The notes under the pieces were generated by a model. The model was not told the origin of the DNA. It did no database searches and saw nothing but the letters and a program-made list of their open reading frames with translations. From Methylocystis sp. (lineage in GTDB: Bacteria > Pseudomonadota > Alphaproteobacteria > Rhizobiales > Beijerinckiaceae), in contig NZ_JAKFWS010000022.1 in NCBI RefSeq assembly GCF_021731785.1, forward strand, positions 1 through 55,097: DNA of 55,097 nucleotides, in the 5' to 3' direction. The position numbers were made by a program, and so were the translations under genes. Below, piece by piece: positions 52,190 to 55,097 of this stretch (positions are counted from its first letter, which is position 1; each line of letters begins with the position of its first letter).

Positions 52190-52593
52190 TGCGTCTCCCC
52201 GTTTCCATTTTCGGGAGAAGCTTCGTCCGGAAGTTTATGCAATCGCAAGCACCAACAATTGCATTTTTTGGCAACGTCAAAAATTCTTCGCGCCTTAATG
52301 CCTTCGCCGTTGCGCGATCGCGCTATCCGATGAAGCGCGCGCCGCAATGGCGACGAAGTTTCGGGAAGGCTTTCAAGATCGCGCTCGCGCAGCCACGCGA
52401 CGCCCAAATAGTGCTGAAGATCGGTCTCCAGTGCGGCTGAGCGCGTCGTCAGCGGGCCTTCGTAAAGCTGCAATCCGGATTCGATCGCATCGCGACGCTC
52501 TCGCACTTGGAGACGGCGCGCTTCGGCTAAAGCGGCTTCGTAGCGCGCGAGATACTCGGCGGCTTCTGCGAAGCGAGCCTCGGCGGGCGTCAT
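52186..52593 (-). CDS. Phage-island protein, unknown
   Basis: The 135-residue protein has a charged helical N-terminal half (ARFAEAAEYLARYEAALAEA) and a CNCWC cluster near residue 112, possibly metal-binding. Both ends overlap neighbours by 4 bases, so it is part of one translationally coupled operon. Confidence 0.65.
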   Translation of the reverse strand: MTPAEARFAEAAEYLARYEAALAEARRLQVRERRDAIESGLQLYEGPLTTRSAALETDLQHYLGVAWLRERDLESLPETSSPLRRALHRIARSRNGEGIKARRIFDVAKKCNCWCLRLHKLPDEASPENGNGETQ

Positions 52594-52799
52594 CGCGAAC
52601 GGCGCTCGGCTTTGCGCGGCGGCGGGGGCTCTGGCGGCCGGCGCGATGGAAGGCGGACGATCTTATCGCTGCGTCGGTCGACTTTCATCTCGACGAAGCG
52701 CGGCGAATAACCGTGCCGCTTCAAATCCGCGAGATGCAAAATCGTCGATTCTTTGTGCGCGGCGCGGACTTTCGCCGATTCGGGATCGAAGTCGCTCAT
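52590..52799 (-). CDS. Small basic phage-island protein, unknown
   Basis: The 69-residue product starts MSDFDPESAKVRAAHKES and ends in a Pro/Arg-rich tail (RRPPEPPPPRKAERRSR), which suggests nucleic-acid contact. The ATG at 52799 overlaps the upstream stop by 4 bases and is preferred over a start 39 bases upstream. Confidence 0.6.
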   Translation of the reverse strand: MSDFDPESAKVRAAHKESTILHLADLKRHGYSPRFVEMKVDRRSDKIVRLPSRRPPEPPPPRKAERRSR

Positions 52800-53491
52800 G
52801 CCCGCCCCCATGCCGGGGCGCATTCGTCGCAAGTCCACACCGGCCGGCCATCAACGCCGGGCCAGGCGAAGGTCGCGAGGCGGCCGCAGGCGCAAAATTT
52901 GTCGGTCGAACGGTTGCGCGCTGCTTCGGCGTTCTGGCGGCCTGCTTGGCGCTGATCGACAAGCCGGAATTGATACGCGCGGCCCGGCGTCGCCTTTGCC
53001 CGCGCCATGCGGATCAACTCGGCGACTGTCTCGAATGGATCGGCGCCGGCCGGAACAGTCACGATGGCCCTTTGGTCGCGCGAGAGGGGCGACGCGGCGG
53101 GTTCAAGCGGGCTCGCTACGCCGCCTGCTACGCCCTCAAAGACATCTTTTTGGAACTCTGTGTTTTTGACACGTAGCGGGCGTAGCTGGCGTATTTCCGG
53201 GGGTTTTGAGGCGTAGCGCGCTACAGCCGCTACGCCTGCTACGCCCGTAGCGCCACCGACGCCGCCGTCGTAAGTCCGCCGGCCTTCCCCACCTTGGCGG
53301 AGCGGCGGTCTGACGGTCTGACTGTCTGACGCTGCTAGTTCGGCCAGTAGCTCGGACTTATGCTCGCGAAGGATAGGCAGCCATTTCGCTCGCGCCTCGG
53401 CGGGGCCACAAGCCTTTAATTTATTGTCGCTTTCCAGCTTGACGCTAATGCCTTCGGCGGCTGCTTTTTTGAGAAGGTGGGAGGCGCTCAT
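52796..53491 (-). CDS. Protein with TubC-like N-terminal domain and C-terminal zinc-finger-like motif
   Basis: The 231-residue protein has three parts. Residues 1-53 (ASHLLKKAAAEGISVKLESD, then LPILREHKSELLAELA) resemble the TubC N-terminal docking domain, a small fold also seen at the start of phage and integrative-element replication proteins. The middle (60-130) is low complexity and is encoded by repeated short DNA motifs. The C-terminus has C-x-C at about residue 205 and C-x-x-C at about 222, a likely zinc ribbon. It overlaps the helicase gene upstream by 4 bases, suggesting a replication partner. Confidence 0.68.
   Translation of the reverse strand: MSASHLLKKAAAEGISVKLESDNKLKACGPAEARAKWLPILREHKSELLAELAASDSQTVRPPLRQGGEGRRTYDGGVGGATGVAGVAAVARYASKPPEIRQLRPLRVKNTEFQKDVFEGVAGGVASPLEPAASPLSRDQRAIVTVPAGADPFETVAELIRMARAKATPGRAYQFRLVDQRQAGRQNAEAARNRSTDKFCACGRLATFAWPGVDGRPVWTCDECAPAWGRA
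53113..53252. repeat. Cluster of GTAGC/GCTAC motifs inside the TubC-like gene
   Basis: Nine copies of GTAGC or its complement GCTAC, mostly in the context GGCGTAGC, occur in about 140 bases. This exceeds what the encoded residues (VAGVAAVARYA) would require. Confidence 0.6.
53308..53331. repeat. Three tandem 8-bp GTCTGAC repeats
   Basis: GTCTGAC occurs three times in perfect 8-base period at 53308, 53316 and 53324, each followed by one variable base. The 8-base period cannot come from a repeated amino-acid sequence. Confidence 0.7.
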
Positions 53492-55097
53492 ATCTCATCC
53501 TCTCCCTCTTCAGGTATGTCTTCCCTAGAGGGGGGGCCTGAAAATGGAACATTGGAACATTCCCGGTTTTCCGGGGGATTCGTCGTTCCATTCGCGTTCC
53601 GGTTCCACTTTGATTTTGGAACAGGCGACGAATTGAGGGTGGAGTCGGCATGTTCCGATTCTGAAACTGGAACTGGAACGCCGTCGGAACGCTCAGACGC
53701 TTGGTTTTCCAGCGATGTTCCATTGTTCCGATTCTGAGGGGTGCTCTCAGGGGAAGCATGGTCCTCGCCATCAAGGTAACGACTCCAAGAGTCCTCGAAT
53801 TGCCGGCGCTCGAACCCCTGCGCCGTCGTGTAGGCGTTGAGACGAACCTTCTTTGTCTTGATCGCAAAGGCGGCGAGCCGCTTCCGGAACTGTGCCGCCG
53901 ACATTGGCTTGCCCTTGTTCCAAGTCGCCCATGGTCCTTCTTCGTCGCCGACGAGGCGGCGCAGCAGTTCTTCGCGTGACAACTTGTCTGCCCCGTCCTG
54001 ATCAAAGGCGTCGCGTATCGAGAGAAGCAGTTGCTCGCCGAGCGATAGGTCTTCGCGATCATTGGCTCCGCATATCGCCAAGGCGGCGCGCATCGCTTCT
54101 TGGGGCCATGCGCCACCGGCCAAGTTGGCGATTGCGAGCAAGCCTTCCCAATTGTCCTGTTCGCGATCGCCCAGCGCTTCCGGCAGTTGCGGCCGCGCGC
54201 GGCCTATGGCGCTGCCGTGATCCTGTCCGAAGCGCGCGAGCCGTGCGGCAAGCGCCTCAAACATGCGGGGCGGCGAATGGCGCAGCCGCTGCACGCTTTC
54301 GGTTTTGAGCTTGCGGCGCAGATTCAGAACAACGCCGCGCGACATGACCGTTTCGGGCAGCCGCCCAATGCCGGCAATCGCCTTTGCGCCCCACGTCGAG
54401 AAACGCTTTACTTCAAAATCGTCGCCAACAGTCCGAATCACATACGCGCTCGTCCGCGTATGTCCGCTGTTTACGACGCCGCGCAGTTCCTCGTTCTCTC
54501 GAAAGAAGGCGTCGGCTTCGTCAATTAACAGCGTCGGCGTCATGGCCTCGATGGCGCGGAACGTAGCGGCCGGCGTTATGTTTGATGCGAACAACGGACG
54601 CCGGGACATGCGGCCAATAACGTCGAGCAATTGAGTTTTGCCGCAGCCCTTCTCCGGCGCCGTGATGATCGCGAGCGGCGCGACGTGAACGTGTTCGATG
54701 CACCAGGTGAAGGCGCACCAAAGCGCCGTCGCCGTCGCCGTGTTCTTGTCGCATACAATGAACCGATGCACTGTCGCGCGAACGTCATTCAGCAGTTCGC
54801 AGACGTTCACAGGATCGGCGCTCGGCTCAATGTCGGCGCAGAGCGATGCGGCGTCGGTCGCCGCGCGTTCGCCGCGTCGCTTCCCAACTTCCTTGTCGAG
54901 CGTCGAGATTCGGCAACCAAGCGTTTCAGCCGCTGGAGCCCGCTCGGCGTCATAGGCAATCGGATCGAGCGAGGCGAGGCGACCGATTTCATCTTGGTGT
55001 TTGGCAGACGCCGCCTTTTTATGAAGGGACGCCTTCGCCGCAGCGACTTCGGCCGCTGCGTCCCATTGCTCCGGCTTTTGTTCCTCGGGCCAATTCG
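53488..55097 (-). CDS. DUF3631-type replication helicase/ATPase, N-terminus beyond right edge
   Basis: At least 536 residues are present; the frame stays open to the window end, so the start lies outside. An N-terminal helical stretch with ASLDPIAYDAERAPAAETLG precedes an ATPase core: P-loop region TAPEKGCGKTQLLD, Walker B TPTLLIDEADAFF, a sensor segment NSGHTRTSAYVIRTVG and an arginine-finger-like RGVVLNLRRKL. A DUF3631 domain follows, with MSAAQFRKRLAAF. The last 80 residues are low complexity (Pro/Asn/Ser/Glu). The family is typical of phage and plasmid-like elements and probably unwinds DNA at the element's origin. Confidence 0.85.
   Translation of the reverse strand, partial: NWPEEQKPEQWDAAAEVAAAKASLHKKAASAKHQDEIGRLASLDPIAYDAERAPAAETLGCRISTLDKEVGKRRGERAATDAASLCADIEPSADPVNVCELLNDVRATVHRFIVCDKNTATATALWCAFTWCIEHVHVAPLAIITAPEKGCGKTQLLDVIGRMSRRPLFASNITPAATFRAIEAMTPTLLIDEADAFFRENEELRGVVNSGHTRTSAYVIRTVGDDFEVKRFSTWGAKAIAGIGRLPETVMSRGVVLNLRRKLKTESVQRLRHSPPRMFEALAARLARFGQDHGSAIGRARPQLPEALGDREQDNWEGLLAIANLAGGAWPQEAMRAALAICGANDREDLSLGEQLLLSIRDAFDQDGADKLSREELLRRLVGDEEGPWATWNKGKPMSAAQFRKRLAAFAIKTKKVRLNAYTTAQGFERRQFEDSWSRYLDGEDHASPESTPQNRNNGTSLENQASERSDGVPVPVSESEHADSTLNSSPVPKSKWNRNANGTTNPPENRECSNVPFSGPPSREDIPEEGEDEI
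53545..53732. repeat. Cluster of GGAAC/GTTCC motifs in the 3' end of the helicase gene
   Basis: Twelve copies of GGAAC or GTTCC, many as TGGAACATT or TGTTCCATTGTTCCG, fall within about 190 bases that encode the low-complexity C-terminal tail of the helicase. Confidence 0.65.

Larger units (their letters stand above)
48960..55097. mobile_element. Left part of an integrated phage-like or satellite element at tRNA-Pro
   Basis: Everything right of tRNA-Pro differs from the chromosome to its left. It has no housekeeping genes, many small unknown ORFs, a DUF3631-type replication helicase, a terminase-small-subunit-like protein, mostly one-strand genes with 4-bp overlaps, and an AT-richer cargo gene next to the tRNA. 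This is the layout of prophages, phage satellites and integrative elements. No integrase is visible within the window, and the right end lies beyond it, so the boundary and type are inferred. Confidence 0.7.

Overview
The window looks like the chromosome of a GC-rich alphaproteobacterium of the order Rhizobiales (Hyphomicrobiales), most plausibly a methylotroph or methanotroph of the Methylocystis/Methylosinus/Beijerinckiaceae type. This rests on the family mix: DUF1013 (TrcR) regulator, LdtR-type MarR regulator next to a DUF6163 protein, Rhizobiales-type FliJ, a ppiD-trpE overlap and a trpG-trpD-trpC-moaC-moeA string. It also rests on a PQQ operon in which PqqD is fused to PqqE. Genus is inference; no rRNA or methane monooxygenase gene is present.

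Layout. 1-0.8 kb: start of tuf and two small exported-type ORFs, all minus. 1-8 kb: dihydroorotase-like pyrC with a lost metal motif, an orphan PAS histidine kinase, ftsE-ftsX, a DUF218 protein and an ABC exporter. 8.2-8.6 kb: a stand-alone transcription unit for a 55-residue glycine-rich membrane peptide with its own terminator. 8.7-17.7 kb: acyl-CoA synthetase, TrcR, a DUF2157-like membrane protein, purM-purN-GST, ndk, a possible catalase-fold protein and tpiA. 17.8-19.7 kb: arsR-arsC-acr3 arsenic operon. 19.7-24.7 kb: an exported protein, a thiol-redox membrane fusion, a ZIP metal transporter with a ferritin-like protein, a stress-type protein and ppk2. 24.9-36.6 kb: ppiD-trpE, DUF6163, ldtR, a site-2 protease, trpGDC-moaC, an exported unknown with a small membrane protein, and moeA. 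36.7-38.3 kb: psd-pssA, the phosphatidylethanolamine pathway. 38.3-38.9 kb: vapB followed by a vapC killed by an early stop codon. 38.9-43.5 kb: a lipoprotein hydrolase and pqqB-pqqC-pqqDE. 43.6-48.2 kb: cupin, fliJ, then a tightly coupled minus-strand cassette of heme A synthase (ctaA), a membrane protein with a Cys/Gly-rich tail, a DUF692/MNIO enzyme and its partner.

From the tRNA-Pro(GGG) at 48.9 kb to the right edge lies a different kind of DNA. There is a lower-GC, HEPN-like cargo gene on the plus strand, and a minus-strand run of phage or satellite genes: a DUF3631-type helicase, a protein with a TubC-like N-terminus, several small unknowns and a Nu1-like terminase small subunit. Most of the run is linked by 4-bp stop/start overlaps. 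It is best read as one end of an integrated element at the tRNA gene. Three clusters of short repeated motifs inside its replication genes may be an iteron-type origin.

The most interesting candidates are the MNIO cassette with a membrane-anchored Cys/Gly-tailed putative substrate coupled to ctaA, the tRNA-Pro element with its repeat clusters and HEPN-like gene, the glycine-rich mini-protein unit, and the nonsense-inactivated vapC.
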